Part shown: in pieces, positions 51,113 through 60,037 of the stretch
Position numbering within the stretch: position 1 is the stretch's first letter
Layout of the letters: every line of letters begins with the position of its first letter
Origin: Cupriavidus sp. IDO
Lineage (GTDB): Bacteria > Pseudomonadota > Gammaproteobacteria > Burkholderiales > Burkholderiaceae
Direction: 5' to 3'
NCBI RefSeq assembly: GCF_000812465.1
Contig: NZ_JWMA01000014.1
Coordinates: forward strand, 43,767-107,766
Length of the DNA stretch: 64,000 bases
Program-made: the position numbers and the translations under genes
The notes under the pieces: model-generated
What the model was told of the DNA's origin: nothing
What the model saw: the letters and a program-made list of their open reading frames with translations, nothing else
The model's database searches: none

Positions 51113-52060
51113 ATGGTTTTCAAAGTGTTCGTCGATGGTCAGGAAGGCACCACCGGTCTCCGGCTGCTTGACTATCTTTCCGGTCGTTCCGACGTGGAAC
51201 TGCTGCGCATTGCCGATGACAAGCGCAAGGACCCGGCCGAACGAGCACGCTTCCTGAACGCCGCCGATGTTGCCTTCCTGTGCCTGCCCGACGTGGCCTC
51301 GCGCGAGGCGGTGTCACTGGTGACGAACCCGAATACCTGCGTGATCGACGCCAGCACGGCATTCCGCACCTCCGACAACTGGGCCTATGGCCTGCCCGAA
51401 CTGGTGCACGGCCAGCGCGAGAAGATTCGCGCCAGCAAGCGCATCGCGGTGCCGGGCTGCCACGCCAGCGCCTTCGTGCTGGCGGTGCGCCCGCTGGTGG
51501 ACGCCGGCGTGCTGCCGGCCGACTACCCGGTTTCCGCGTTCTCCCTGACCGGCTACAGCGGCGGCGGCAAGTCGATGATTGCCGAGTTTGAAGCCGGCGG
51601 TAATCCGAAGCTGGACAGCCCGCGCCCGTACGCACTGGGCCTGGAGCACAAGCACCTGCCCGAAATGCGCGTGCAGGCCGGCCTGGCGCAAGCGCCGATC
51701 TTCAATCCGATCGTCGGCAACTTCCTCAAGGGCCTGTCGGTGACAGTGCCGGTCTATGCGGACCGCCTGGCGCGCAAGGTCAGCCCGGAGCAGATCGTCG
51801 AGATCTATCGCAAGCACTACGAAGGCGAGCAGTTCATCCGCGTGATGCCTTACAACAGCGCCGACAACCTCGACGGCGGCTTCTTCGACGTGCAGGCCAA
51901 CAACGACACCAACCGTGTCGACCTGTTCGTGTTCGGCAATGCCGAGCGCCTGAACCTGGTCGCCCGCCTGGACAACCTGGGCAAGGGCGCGGCAGGCGCG
52001 GCCGTGCAGTGCATGAACGTGCATGTGGGCGCGGACGAGGCAACCGGGCTACGCGCCTGA
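51113..52060 (+). CDS. argC: N-acetyl-gamma-glutamyl-phosphate reductase (type 2)
   Basis: Arginine pathway enzyme following argB; 315 aa. The short type 2 form begins [22 protein letters not shown]. The catalytic Cys is in [10 protein letters not shown] near 118 and the substrate loop in [10 protein letters not shown]. The start at 51113 is chosen because the upstream frame is not conserved. It ends at a strong bidirectional terminator. argB lies about 9 kb away. Confidence 0.95.
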   Translation: MVFKVFVDGQEGTTGLRLLDYLSGRSDVELLRIADDKRKDPAERARFLNAADVAFLCLPDVASREAVSLVTNPNTCVIDASTAFRTSDNWAYGLPELVHGQREKIRASKRIAVPGCHASAFVLAVRPLVDAGVLPADYPVSAFSLTGYSGGGKSMIAEFEAGGNPKLDSPRPYALGLEHKHLPEMRVQAGLAQAPIFNPIVGNFLKGLSVTVPVYADRLARKVSPEQIVEIYRKHYEGEQFIRVMPYNSADNLDGGFFDVQANNDTNRVDLFVFGNAERLNLVARLDNLGKGAAGAAVQCMNVHVGADEATGLRA

Positions 52061-52081
52061 GCGGCCTGTTCGCCCGAATGC

Positions 52082-52108
52082 AAAAACGCCGGCAATGCCG
52101 GCGTTTTT
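52082..52108. terminator. Bidirectional intrinsic terminator between argC and the M48 peptidase gene
   Basis: AAAAACGCCGGC-AAT-GCCGGCGTTTTT is a perfect 12-bp stem with both A- and T-tracts, followed by GTTTTT on the plus strand. It serves both convergent genes. Confidence 0.95.
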
Positions 52109-52127
52109 GTTTTTGGGTCGGCCTGCC

Positions 52128-53075
52128 TCAGCGCTTCAGCGGCCGCTGGCGGTCGTCGTCGCCGCTGTCGACCGGAGCATCGCCAAGGTTGGCCATGTTG
52201 GTGTGATACGGCGGCAGGCGGTCGACCGGGGTGTTGATGGCGCGCGCGTAGAGCGGCAGCACCTCGGGCATGTGCCTCTCCAGGTCGGCAATCCGGCTGC
52301 GCCCGGACGGGTGGGTCGAAAGGAATTCCGTGCCCGACTGCGTGACCTTGGCCATTTTCTGCCACAGCGTGACGGCGGCGCGCGGATCGTAGCCGGCGCG
52401 GGCGGCGATATCCATGCCGATCAGGTCGGCCTCGGTTTCATCGGCGCGCGAGAAGCGCAGCGTCAGCAGGTGCGCGCCCGTGCCCAGCGCCATGTTGCCG
52501 AGATTGCCGAAGCCGAACAGCTGGGAAACGACGTTGGCGCCCAGGTTGGTGATTTCCGACTTGGCGGCGCGCTCGCGGGCATGCTCCTGCAGTGCGTGGG
52601 CGATCTCATGGCCCATCGCCATCGCCACCTCATCGTCGGTCAGCTTGAGCTGGTCGAGCAGGCCGGTATAGAAGGCGATCTTGCCGCCGGGCATGCAGAA
52701 GGCATTGACCTGCTTCGAGCCGATCAGGTTGACTTCCCACTGCCACTGCTTCGCGCGCTCGTTCCAGCGCACCGTTTCCGGCAGCAGGCGCTTGCCGATG
52801 GCGCGCAGGCGGATCAGCTGCGGATTGCTGTCGCTCGCCAGCGCATGCTTGGCGATGGCTTCCTGCTTGAGCTGCTCGTATTCCTGCGCGGCCTGCTGCT
52901 CGATCACCTCGACCGGCACGATCTTGCGCACCTGCGAGCCGCCCCGCTCGAGCCGCACACCGTCCTGCGCGTTGCCTTCCTGGGCATGGGCGGACAAGGC
53001 GAGTCCTGACATCAGCGCGCACATGGCCAGTCGATGGAGGGGCGGGCGCTGAACACCTGGCAGGCGGCGGGGCAT
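52128..53075 (-). CDS. M48-family metallopeptidase, exported
   Basis: Zinc protease of 315 aa with a signal peptide (LAMCALMSGLALSAHA). The HExxH motif is HEIAH near 164, with the downstream Glu in DETEADLIGMDIAARAGYDP. FLSTHPSGRSRI is typical of the YcaL/LoiP group. The start MPRRLPGV at 53075 is chosen to expose the signal peptide. Likely role is outer-membrane or periplasm quality control. Confidence 0.9.
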   Translation of the reverse strand: MPRRLPGVQRPPLHRLAMCALMSGLALSAHAQEGNAQDGVRLERGGSQVRKIVPVEVIEQQAAQEYEQLKQEAIAKHALASDSNPQLIRLRAIGKRLLPETVRWNERAKQWQWEVNLIGSKQVNAFCMPGGKIAFYTGLLDQLKLTDDEVAMAMGHEIAHALQEHARERAAKSEITNLGANVVSQLFGFGNLGNMALGTGAHLLTLRFSRADETEADLIGMDIAARAGYDPRAAVTLWQKMAKVTQSGTEFLSTHPSGRSRIADLERHMPEVLPLYARAINTPVDRLPPYHTNMANLGDAPVDSGDDDRQRPLKR

Positions 53076-53223
53076 TGTGCGATTCCTCGGACGCAAACGG
53101 GATGCTGGGAAAGGGCTGGAAAAGCAGACGGAAAAAACTGCAGAACGACGGGCCAGACAAACGGGTGATGCAATAATACACGGCGCCCGCGCAGCCGCAC
53201 GACGCCACCCGCCACCGCGATTC

Positions 53224-54483
53224 ATGAACCTCCAAGACTATCTCGATATCTTCCGCAACCGCCGCATCGGCGCCATGCTGGCGCTGGGCTTCGCCTCGGG
53301 GCTGCCGCTGGCGCTGACCTCGGGCACGCTGCAGGCGTGGATGACCGTCGAAGGGCTCGATATCAAGACCATCGGGTTTTTCTCGCTGGTGGGCCAGGCC
53401 TATATCTTCAAGTTCCTGTGGGCGCCGCTGATGGACCGCTACACGCCCCCGCTGCTGGGCCGGCGCCGCGGCTGGCTGCTGGTGACCCAGCTCGGGCTGG
53501 TGCTGGGCATTGCGGCCATGGCCTTCTGTCCGCCGCGCGAGGCGCTGTGGACGCTGGCGGCACTGGCCACGCTGGTGGCCTTCCTGTCGGCGTCGCAGGA
53601 CATCGTGTTCGATGCCTACAGCACCGATGTGCTGCGCCCGCCCGAGCGCGGCGTGGGCGCCGCCGTGAAAGTGCTGGGCTACCGGCTGGCAATGCTGGTC
53701 TCGGGCGGGCTGGCGCTGTGGCTGGCCGACCGCGTGATGGGCTGGCAGCAGATGTACATCCTGATGGCCGGGCTGATGGGCGTGGGCATCTTCACGCTGG
53801 TGTGGGCGCCCGAGCCTGACGTGCCGGCCCGCGCGCCGCGCTCGCTCGAAGAAGCCATACTCGGGCCGCTGCGCGACTTCTTCTCGCGCCCGGGCGCGTG
53901 GTGGCTGCTGCTGCTGATCGTGCTGTACAAGCTGGGCGATGCCTTTGCCGGCAGCCTGTCGACAACCTTCCTGATCCGCGGCGTGGGTTTCTCCGCCGGC
54001 GAGGTCGGCATCGTCAACAAGACGCTGGGCCTGGCGGCCACCATCGTCGGCGCGCTGTTCGGCGGCACGCTGATGGTCAGGCTGGGGCTGTACCGGTCGC
54101 TGATGCTGTTCGGCATCCTGCAGGCCGTGTCCAACCTCGGATACTGGATCCTGGCGGTCACCCCGCCGCACCTGTGGACGATGGGTGCCACCATCGCGGT
54201 GGAGAACCTGTGCGGCGGCATGGGCACCGCGGCCTTCGTCGCGCTGCTGATGACGCTGTGCAACCGCTCGTTCTCGGCCACGCAGTATGCGCTGCTGTCG
54301 GCGCTGGCATCGGTCGGCCGCGTCTACGTGGGGCCGACTTCCGGCTATATGGTCGAGGCCTGGGGTTGGGCGCCCTTCTATCTCGGCACCGTGGCCGTCG
54401 CCCTGCCAGGCGTGGCGCTGCTCTGGGCAATGCGCCATACCGTGCACCGCTACGAGGCCCAGGCGCGCGAAGCGATCGCCTGA
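53224..54483 (+). CDS. ampG: AmpG-type muropeptide MFS transporter
   Basis: Inner-membrane permease of 419 aa that imports GlcNAc-anhydroMurNAc peptides for recycling. About 12 hydrophobic segments, MFS-type GFASGLPLALTSGTLQAW and WAPLMDRYTPPLLGRRRGWL near the start, and NLCGGMGTAAFVALLMTLCN later match AmpG. It functions downstream of lytic transglycosylases such as the slt product. Confidence 0.92.
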   Translation: MNLQDYLDIFRNRRIGAMLALGFASGLPLALTSGTLQAWMTVEGLDIKTIGFFSLVGQAYIFKFLWAPLMDRYTPPLLGRRRGWLLVTQLGLVLGIAAMAFCPPREALWTLAALATLVAFLSASQDIVFDAYSTDVLRPPERGVGAAVKVLGYRLAMLVSGGLALWLADRVMGWQQMYILMAGLMGVGIFTLVWAPEPDVPARAPRSLEEAILGPLRDFFSRPGAWWLLLLIVLYKLGDAFAGSLSTTFLIRGVGFSAGEVGIVNKTLGLAATIVGALFGGTLMVRLGLYRSLMLFGILQAVSNLGYWILAVTPPHLWTMGATIAVENLCGGMGTAAFVALLMTLCNRSFSATQYALLSALASVGRVYVGPTSGYMVEAWGWAPFYLGTVAVALPGVALLWAMRHTVHRYEAQAREAIA

Positions 54484-54496
54484 GCCCTTTCAGTCC

Positions 54497-55348
54497 TTAT
54501 TCTTTGTAATAAACGATCTGGTTGGAGGTGGCCAGCAGTTCGCCGCCTGCGCTCCAGATCTGCGCGCTCTGGTCGAAATAGCCCTGGCGGAACACCTGTG
54601 CCTGCGCGCTGGCCAGCACGTGGCTGTCGCCCAGCGCGGCCAGCGTGGCTGCATCCGTGTGGAAATACGTGGTCAGCGACACCGTGCCGGCGGGCACGAA
54701 GCCCGCGCGCTTGAGGAAGATGCGCGGATAGAAGCTGTCGCACCATGCGGCGACGGCGGCAAAGTCAGGCGTGCGCGCCGGCTGGTCGCGCAGCCAGAAC
54801 CGGGTCACGCTGTCGGGATGCTCCGTGCCTGCCTCGGCGGTCGGCTTGGCGCCGCGCACCGGGCGCATGTCGTAGGCCTTGAGCCAGCGAACCGGCGCAA
54901 ACCCGGCCATGGCCGGCACGGTGTCGGCCGCAGGCGCTTCGGGACGGACGGCCTCGCCGCAGGCCCAGGTCTCGCGCCGCACGGCAAAGACCGCGCTGCC
55001 GGTGGTGGCCACCGCATCGCCCTGGCGCAGTTCAAAGCTCCAGTGCTGGGTCGAACGGTTGGTGCGCGTGGGCCGGGCCTCGATCTCGAACGGGCCTTCG
55101 GCAATCGGGCCGGCAAAGTTGACGGTCAGCGAAATCGGGTCGCCCAGCCGCTGCGGATGCTGCAGCGCCGCCTGCAGGAGCGTGGCAGCAGTAATGCCGC
55201 CGAACGGCCCGATCATGTTCCAGTAGGCCTCAGTGGTGCGGCCGAGGTAGCGATGTTCGCCAGCCGGCTCCAGCACCATGGCATCGTCAAAGGGATGAGG
55301 CAGGGAACCCGCCACGGTGGCGGCAGCAGTCAGGGGCGCGGAGGACAT
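54497..55348 (-). CDS. Acyl-CoA thioesterase-like double hotdog protein
   Basis: A 283-aa protein of the 4HBT_3/thioesterase-like group. The N-terminal half has YWNMIGPFGGITAATLLQAALQHP and SLTVNFAGPI, and the C-terminal half has TTYFHTDAATLAALGDSHVLASAQAQVFRQGYFDQSAQIW. Substrate unknown. It is convergent with ampG, 13 bases away. Confidence 0.88.
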   Translation of the reverse strand: MSSAPLTAAATVAGSLPHPFDDAMVLEPAGEHRYLGRTTEAYWNMIGPFGGITAATLLQAALQHPQRLGDPISLTVNFAGPIAEGPFEIEARPTRTNRSTQHWSFELRQGDAVATTGSAVFAVRRETWACGEAVRPEAPAADTVPAMAGFAPVRWLKAYDMRPVRGAKPTAEAGTEHPDSVTRFWLRDQPARTPDFAAVAAWCDSFYPRIFLKRAGFVPAGTVSLTTYFHTDAATLAALGDSHVLASAQAQVFRQGYFDQSAQIWSAGGELLATSNQIVYYKE

Positions 55349-55428
55349 GGGAAATAGTACGATCGTTCGATGACCTGCCTACACTAACCGTAGTCAGGGA
55401 TCCGGTCAATAAGCTTTTCGCCCTCCGG

Positions 55429-56316
55429 TCATCCGCGCGCCCGGATCCGCATTGGCACGCTCCAGCCAAGCTGGTTAGCGATCACTCCCAACAAGACCAG
55501 TGCCATGCCTGCCAGCTGCAACGGGCTAAGCACCACATGGAATACCGTCACATCGATCACGATCGCCACCAGCGGGTAGACGAAGGACAGGGTGGCAATC
55601 GACACGACATTGAGCCGCTGGAACGCGCCATACAGCAGCGTGTACATCACGCCGGTATGGACCAGGCCCAGCGCCAGCAGCGCGCCCCAGGTGCGGCCGT
55701 CGAACGTGCTCACGGCCGGATGCGCGAGTGGCGCCAGCATCAGCACGCCCAGCACCATTTGCAGGCCCGCGATCTGCCCCGGCGCTATGCCCTGCAGGCG
55801 CCGTGTCGCCATGGTGGTAATGGCGTACAGCAGCGCTGCCAGCATTGCCAGCCCAATCCCGACCATCATCCCGCCACCGCTGGCGCCATGATCGAGCCCG
55901 GTGATCAGCACCACCCCGGCAAAGGCCAGCAGAAGCCACGGCAGCCGGGCGAAGGGAAACGGCTCGCGCTGGAACACCGCGGTCAGTATCAGCAGGAAGA
56001 ACGGCTGGGTGTGATAGACCACCGTGGCAACCGATATCCCGCTGTAGGAATAGGCCGAAAACAGGCACAGCCAGTTCAGGATCAGCGTGACGCCGCCCAG
56101 CGCCAGCCAGCCGAGGCGTGCACGGTCCATGCGCACCCAGCCGCGCTGCAGCGTGAGCGCACCCAGTAGCGCTGCGCCGCCGAACAGGCAGCGGAAGAAA
56201 ACGACATCGATCGGCGACTGGCCGCTGGTGACCACGAACCAGCCTATGGTGCCCGATAGCGCCATCGCCGCGATCATGCGCCAGGCCCCGCCGGACATGG
56301 GTTGCTGCTTGTTCAT
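55429..56316 (-). CDS. EamA/DMT-family transporter
   Basis: Inner-membrane protein of 295 aa with ten predicted helices in two EamA repeats, for example GTIGWFVVTSGQSPIDVVFFRCLFGGAAL and YPLVAIVIDVTVF. I choose the ATG at 56316 because AAGGAG lies 6 bases before it; an ATG at 56337 adds 7 residues. It is divergent from a LysR gene, with a palindrome between, so it is probably that regulator's target. Substrate unknown. Confidence 0.9.
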   Translation of the reverse strand: MNKQQPMSGGAWRMIAAMALSGTIGWFVVTSGQSPIDVVFFRCLFGGAALLGALTLQRGWVRMDRARLGWLALGGVTLILNWLCLFSAYSYSGISVATVVYHTQPFFLLILTAVFQREPFPFARLPWLLLAFAGVVLITGLDHGASGGGMMVGIGLAMLAALLYAITTMATRRLQGIAPGQIAGLQMVLGVLMLAPLAHPAVSTFDGRTWGALLALGLVHTGVMYTLLYGAFQRLNVVSIATLSFVYPLVAIVIDVTVFHVVLSPLQLAGMALVLLGVIANQLGWSVPMRIRARG

Positions 56317-56394
56317 CTGTTGCTCCTTGGCATTCATGCCGGCATTGTTCCACCATGCGCCCAGATCAACAATCCAGCTCCAACTCAATTACCA

Positions 56395-56411
56395 TTTGAC
56401 TTCAAGTCAAA
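56395..56411. promoter_or_regulatory. TTTGACTT-C-AAGTCAAA palindrome, candidate LysR operator
   Basis: A perfect 17-bp palindrome, 15 bases before the LysR gene and about 80 before the EamA gene. The pattern T-N11-A inside it matches the general LysR box. It probably mediates autorepression and control of the transporter. Confidence 0.75.
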
Positions 56412-56426
56412 GAATGGGGGTTAGGG

Positions 56427-57332
56427 ATGCCTGCTGCGCCACTCAATGCCATGGCCGTCTTTGCGCGCGTCGTTGAATGCGGCAGCTTCTCGGCCGCCGC
56501 GCAGGAGCTGGGCATGACGCCGTCGGCGGTCAGCCGCCATGTGTCGCGGCTGGAAGCCACGCTGGGCGCGAGCCTGCTGCAGCGGACCACGCGCGCGTTC
56601 GCCCTGACCGAACTGGGCCAGTCGGTCTACGCCGCCTGCGCACGCATGACGGCCGCCGCGCGGGAGGTCACCGCGCTGGGCGGCGACCACACCGGCGAGC
56701 CGCACGGCGTGCTGCGCGTGAGCGCCCCGGTCTCGTTCGGACAGGCGTGGCTGGCGCCACGATTGCCGGCGCTGCTGGCCCGATATCCGGCGCTGGAGCT
56801 GCAAATCACGCTGGCCGACCGCATGGTGGACCTGGTGGAGGAAGGGCTGGACGTTGCCATCCGCATCGCGCGCGAACTGGCACCCGGACTGGTGGCGCGG
56901 CCACTGCGCGAAGTGCACTACCGGCTCGTTGCCTCACCGGCCTACGTCCGCCAGCACGGTGCGCCGGCTACCCCCAATGACTTGCCCGCCGCGCGCTGCC
57001 TTTACCTGGGCTATGGCGCCTTCGGCGAACACTGGACGCTGCGGCCCAAGGCCGGCGGCGACAGTTTGTCCGTGCGCATCCCGCCGCGGCTGACACTTAA
57101 CAACAGCCTGGCCATCGTGACGATGGTGGAGCGCGATGCGGGCATCGGACTTGTGCCGGACTTCTCCGCCGCGGACGGGCTCGCGGATGGCCGGCTGGTC
57201 ACCGTGCTGGATGACTGGGACATCCTGGAGCCCTATGTCGGCACTGCCTATGCCGTCTACACGCCCACGCGGCACGTGGCGCCGAAGGTGCGTGCCTTCG
57301 TCGACCACCTTGCCGGGTCGGGGGCAAGCTGA
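56427..57332 (+). CDS. LysR-family transcriptional regulator
   Basis: A 301-aa regulator. The winged helix at 1-60 has AVFARVVECGSFSAAAQELGMTPSAVSRHVSRLEATLGASLLQRTTR. The effector domain starts near 90 (GVLRVSAPVSFGQAWLAPRL). It resembles the DsdC/CrgA-like single-subunit group. Divergent from an EamA transporter. It ends 2 bases from the convergent metW stop. Confidence 0.94.
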   Translation: MPAAPLNAMAVFARVVECGSFSAAAQELGMTPSAVSRHVSRLEATLGASLLQRTTRAFALTELGQSVYAACARMTAAAREVTALGGDHTGEPHGVLRVSAPVSFGQAWLAPRLPALLARYPALELQITLADRMVDLVEEGLDVAIRIARELAPGLVARPLREVHYRLVASPAYVRQHGAPATPNDLPAARCLYLGYGAFGEHWTLRPKAGGDSLSVRIPPRLTLNNSLAIVTMVERDAGIGLVPDFSAADGLADGRLVTVLDDWDILEPYVGTAYAVYTPTRHVAPKVRAFVDHLAGSGAS

Positions 57333-57334
57333 GT

Positions 57335-57949
57335 TCAGTCGGTCGCGCAGACGCGGTACACCGCAAGGCTGCCGCGCCAGTTCAAGCCCCAGTTGACTGT
57401 CACGCCTTCGTGCATGACCACGCGATCAATCACGCGCAGCCCGACCTTCGGCGCCAGCGCTTCGAAATCGCTGATGGTCAGTACGCGCACGTTCGGCGTG
57501 TTGTACCACTGGTAAGGCAGCGATTCCGACACCGGCATGCGGCCGCGGAACACCGACAGGCGGTGCGGCCAGTAGCCGAAGTTCGGGAACGACACGATGC
57601 ACTCGCGTCCGACGCGCAGCGTGTCGCGCAGCACCTGTGCGGTGTTGTGGATGGTCTGCAGCGTCTGCGACAGGATCACCGTGTCGAAGCTCTTGTCCTC
57701 GAACAGCGCGAGCCCGCCCTCCAGGTTCTGCTGGATGACATGCACGCCCTTCTGCGCGCACGCCAGCACGCCTTCGTCCTGGATCTCGATGCCGTAGGCC
57801 TGCACGTCCAGCTCGTCCTGCAGCACGCGCAGCAGGCTGCCGTCGCCGCAGCCCAGGTCGAGCACGGTGGAGTTGGGTTCGATCCAGCGCGCGATCGCGC
57901 GGAAGTCGGGGCGCAGCGCCAGGATATTGGGATTGGCCAGGGCGTTCAT
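57335..57949 (-). CDS. metW: Methionine biosynthesis protein MetW
   Basis: A methyltransferase-fold protein of 204 aa that in proteobacteria partners MetX. It begins [23 protein letters not shown] and has [15 protein letters not shown] near 29-43, and [13 protein letters not shown]. It overlaps metX by 4 bases, so the two are translationally coupled and expected to form a complex. Confidence 0.95.
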   Translation of the reverse strand: MNALANPNILALRPDFRAIARWIEPNSTVLDLGCGDGSLLRVLQDELDVQAYGIEIQDEGVLACAQKGVHVIQQNLEGGLALFEDKSFDTVILSQTLQTIHNTAQVLRDTLRVGRECIVSFPNFGYWPHRLSVFRGRMPVSESLPYQWYNTPNVRVLTISDFEALAPKVGLRVIDRVVMHEGVTVNWGLNWRGSLAVYRVCATD

Positions 57950-59118
57950 GCGCCGATCTCCTCTGCGATGCGGTCGTAGTAGGCGCGCATCAGGTTGTGA
58001 TAGCGCGGGTCGTCGAGCAGGAAGGCATCGTGGCCGTGCGGCGCGTCGATCTCGGCGTACGAGACCGGGCGCTTGTTGTCCAGCAGCGCCTTGACCAGCT
58101 CGCGGCTGCGGTTGGGCGCAAAGCGCCAGTCGGTGCTGAAGCTCGCCACCAGGAAGCTCGCCTGCGTCTGCGCCATGGCGCGCGTGAGGTCGCCGCCGAA
58201 AGCCAGCGCCGGGTCGAAGTAGTCCAGCGCGCGCGTGATCAGCAGGTAGGTGTTGGCGTCGAAGTACTCGGCAAACTTGTCGCCCTGGTAGCGCAGGTAG
58301 CTCTCCACCTGGAACTCGACATCGAACGAGAAGCGGATGTCCTCGGTCTTCAGCTCGCGGCCGAATTTCTCGGCCATGTCCTCGTCCGACAAATAGGTGA
58401 TATGGCCGATCATGCGCGCCACGCGCAGGCCACGCTTGGGCTTCACGCCGTGCGCGTAGTAGTTGCCGCCGTGGAAGTCCGGGTCGGACAGGATGGAGCT
58501 GCGCGCCACCTCGTTGAACGCGATGTTCTGCGCGGAAAGCTTGGGCGTGGAAGCGACCACGATGCAGTGGCGCAGCCGCTCCGGATACATCAGGCTCCAC
58601 GCCACGGCCTGCATGCCGCCCAGGCTGCCGCCCATCACCGCGGCGAACTGGGTGATGCCGAACGCATCGGCCACGCGCGCCTGCGCGTTGACCCAGTCTT
58701 CCACCGTCACCACCGGGAAGGTCGCGCCATAGGGCTGGCCGGTGGCGGGGTTGATGCTCATCGGGCCGGTCGAGCCGAAGCACGAACCGAGGTTGTTCAC
58801 GCCGATGACGAAGAAGCGGTTGGTGTCGAGCGGCTTGCCGGGACCGACCATGTTGTCCCACCAGCCCACGTCGCGCGGATCGTCGGCATAGACGCCCGCC
58901 ACATGGTGCGAGGCATTGAGCGCGTGGCAGACCAGCACCGCATTCGAGCGGGCCGCGTTGAGCGTGCCGTAGGTCTCGACCATCAGGTCGTAGCCGGCGA
59001 ACGACGAGCCGTTGCGCAGCTTCAGCGGCTCGGGGAAATGCATGCGCTGCGGCGTGACCACGCCGACCGAATCAGGCGGCAGCGCAATCGTGGCAGGCGG
59101 CGAGGCGACATCTGTCAT
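57946..59118 (-). CDS. metX: Homoserine O-acyltransferase
   Basis: First step of the methionine branch, 390 aa, alpha/beta-hydrolase fold. GGSLGGMQA near 160 holds the nucleophile Ser. The catalytic Asp/His lie near the C-terminus ([13 protein letters not shown]). The start [10 protein letters not shown] at 59118 is chosen because a terminator and a small hairpin lie above it. Whether it uses acetyl- or succinyl-CoA is not clear; many proteobacterial MetX with MetW are succinyltransferases. Confidence 0.95.
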   Translation of the reverse strand: MTDVASPPATIALPPDSVGVVTPQRMHFPEPLKLRNGSSFAGYDLMVETYGTLNAARSNAVLVCHALNASHHVAGVYADDPRDVGWWDNMVGPGKPLDTNRFFVIGVNNLGSCFGSTGPMSINPATGQPYGATFPVVTVEDWVNAQARVADAFGITQFAAVMGGSLGGMQAVAWSLMYPERLRHCIVVASTPKLSAQNIAFNEVARSSILSDPDFHGGNYYAHGVKPKRGLRVARMIGHITYLSDEDMAEKFGRELKTEDIRFSFDVEFQVESYLRYQGDKFAEYFDANTYLLITRALDYFDPALAFGGDLTRAMAQTQASFLVASFSTDWRFAPNRSRELVKALLDNKRPVSYAEIDAPHGHDAFLLDDPRYHNLMRAYYDRIAEEIGA

Positions 59119-59126
59119 GGAATCCG

Positions 59127-59143
59127 GCCCGTAGCGAACGGGC
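59127..59143 (-). promoter_or_regulatory. Small hairpin before the metX start
   Basis: GCCCGT-AGCGA-ACGGGC forms a perfect 6-bp stem that ends 8 bases before the metX ATG. It overlaps the region where the ribosome binds, and no strong Shine-Dalgarno is visible. Confidence 0.5.
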
Positions 59144-59145
59144 AT

Positions 59146-59193
59146 AAAAAAACCCGACCGGCTGTGCGTGTGATGCTTCGCAGCCAAGTCGGG
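59146..59193 (-). terminator. Intrinsic terminator inside the metX leader
   Basis: On the minus strand CCCGAC-TT-GGCTG...CAGCC-G-GTCGGG forms a stem followed by seven T residues, ending 28 bases before the metX ATG. A TATAAT promoter lies about 150 bases upstream. This is the layout of a transcription attenuator, although the end of a separate small RNA is possible. Confidence 0.85.
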
Positions 59194-59343
59194 CATTCGC
59201 GGGATCCCGCGTGCCGGCGTTTTGTCCTCCGTAAGGGGCGCCGACCCAACTTCTTTAGCCGCATTTATATTGGCAGTCGGAGCATATTGCCCTCCGGCTG
59301 CCGCGCGCCCGCAAGCCAGTCATCAAATCGGCGCGACCGGGCA

Positions 59344-59349
59344 ATTATA
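59344..59349 (-). promoter_or_regulatory. -10 element TATAAT of the metX leader
   Basis: GCTCTATAATTG on the minus strand; an ATGACT at an 18-base spacing could be the -35. Start of transcription is expected near 59337, which gives a leader of about 220 bases before metX. Confidence 0.6.
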
Positions 59350-59374
59350 GAGCAATCGGCCCGGGGTAGTCATT

Positions 59375-60037
59375 TCAGCCCAGCAGCACCCTCAGATGCG
59401 CCTCCGCATGGTCGGAAGGCGACTTGCGGAAACCGCTCTTGGCATAGCGATGCCATTGCCCCTGCACGGTCGCCATGATCAGCGCCGCGCGCGCGGGAAT
59501 ATCGGCATCGGCGGGGAAGGCGGCCTGCGTGACCGCCATCTTCAGGCACTGGCGCAGCGACGCCTCGATGCGGTCGATCACCTGGTTGATGCGTTCCTGC
59601 AGCCGTTCGTGCTCGCCCACCAGCGCCTCGCCGGTCAGCACGCGCGTCATGCCGGGGTTCTTCTCGGCAAACGACAGCAGCATGCGCACGATGGCATGGA
59701 CCTGGCGCAGGCCGTGCTCTTCCTGCGTGGTGATCTGGTTGATCAGGCCGAACACGGTCTGTTCGATAAAGCCGATCAGCCCCTCGTACATCTGCGCCTT
59801 GCTGGCGAAATGGCGGTACAGCGCCGCCTCCGACACGCTCAGGCGCGCCGCCAGCGCGGCGGTGGTGATCTTCTCCCCGCGGGGATGTTCCAGCATGGCC
59901 GCCAGAGTCTGCAGGATCTGGACGCGCCGCTCGCCCGGACGCGGGCGCTTGCGCACCGGCGCGCCGGTCTCCAGTCCACTCTCCTGCCCGCTGCCATCCT
60001 GGACGGCCTCCGGCTGGCTCCCGTTGCTTTGCGTCAT
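59375..60037 (-). CDS. slmA: SlmA-like nucleoid occlusion factor (TetR fold)
   Basis: A 220-aa protein. The TetR HTH at about 40-85 reads ILQTLAAMLEHPRGEKITTAALAARLSVSEAALYRHFASKAQMYEGLI. The LIGFIEQTVFGLINQI and Trp-containing C-terminal QGQWHRYAKSGFRKSP match SlmA, which blocks FtsZ rings over the nucleoid. It follows the pyrimidine nucleotidase by a 4-base overlap. Confidence 0.93.
   Translation of the reverse strand: MTQSNGSQPEAVQDGSGQESGLETGAPVRKRPRPGERRVQILQTLAAMLEHPRGEKITTAALAARLSVSEAALYRHFASKAQMYEGLIGFIEQTVFGLINQITTQEEHGLRQVHAIVRMLLSFAEKNPGMTRVLTGEALVGEHERLQERINQVIDRIEASLRQCLKMAVTQAAFPADADIPARAALIMATVQGQWHRYAKSGFRKSPSDHAEAHLRVLLG

Noticed and set aside
52630..54447. Minus-strand frame of 605 codons across ampG and the M48 gene start
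   Set aside because: It is antisense to ampG, Gln/His/Arg-rich and unlike any family.
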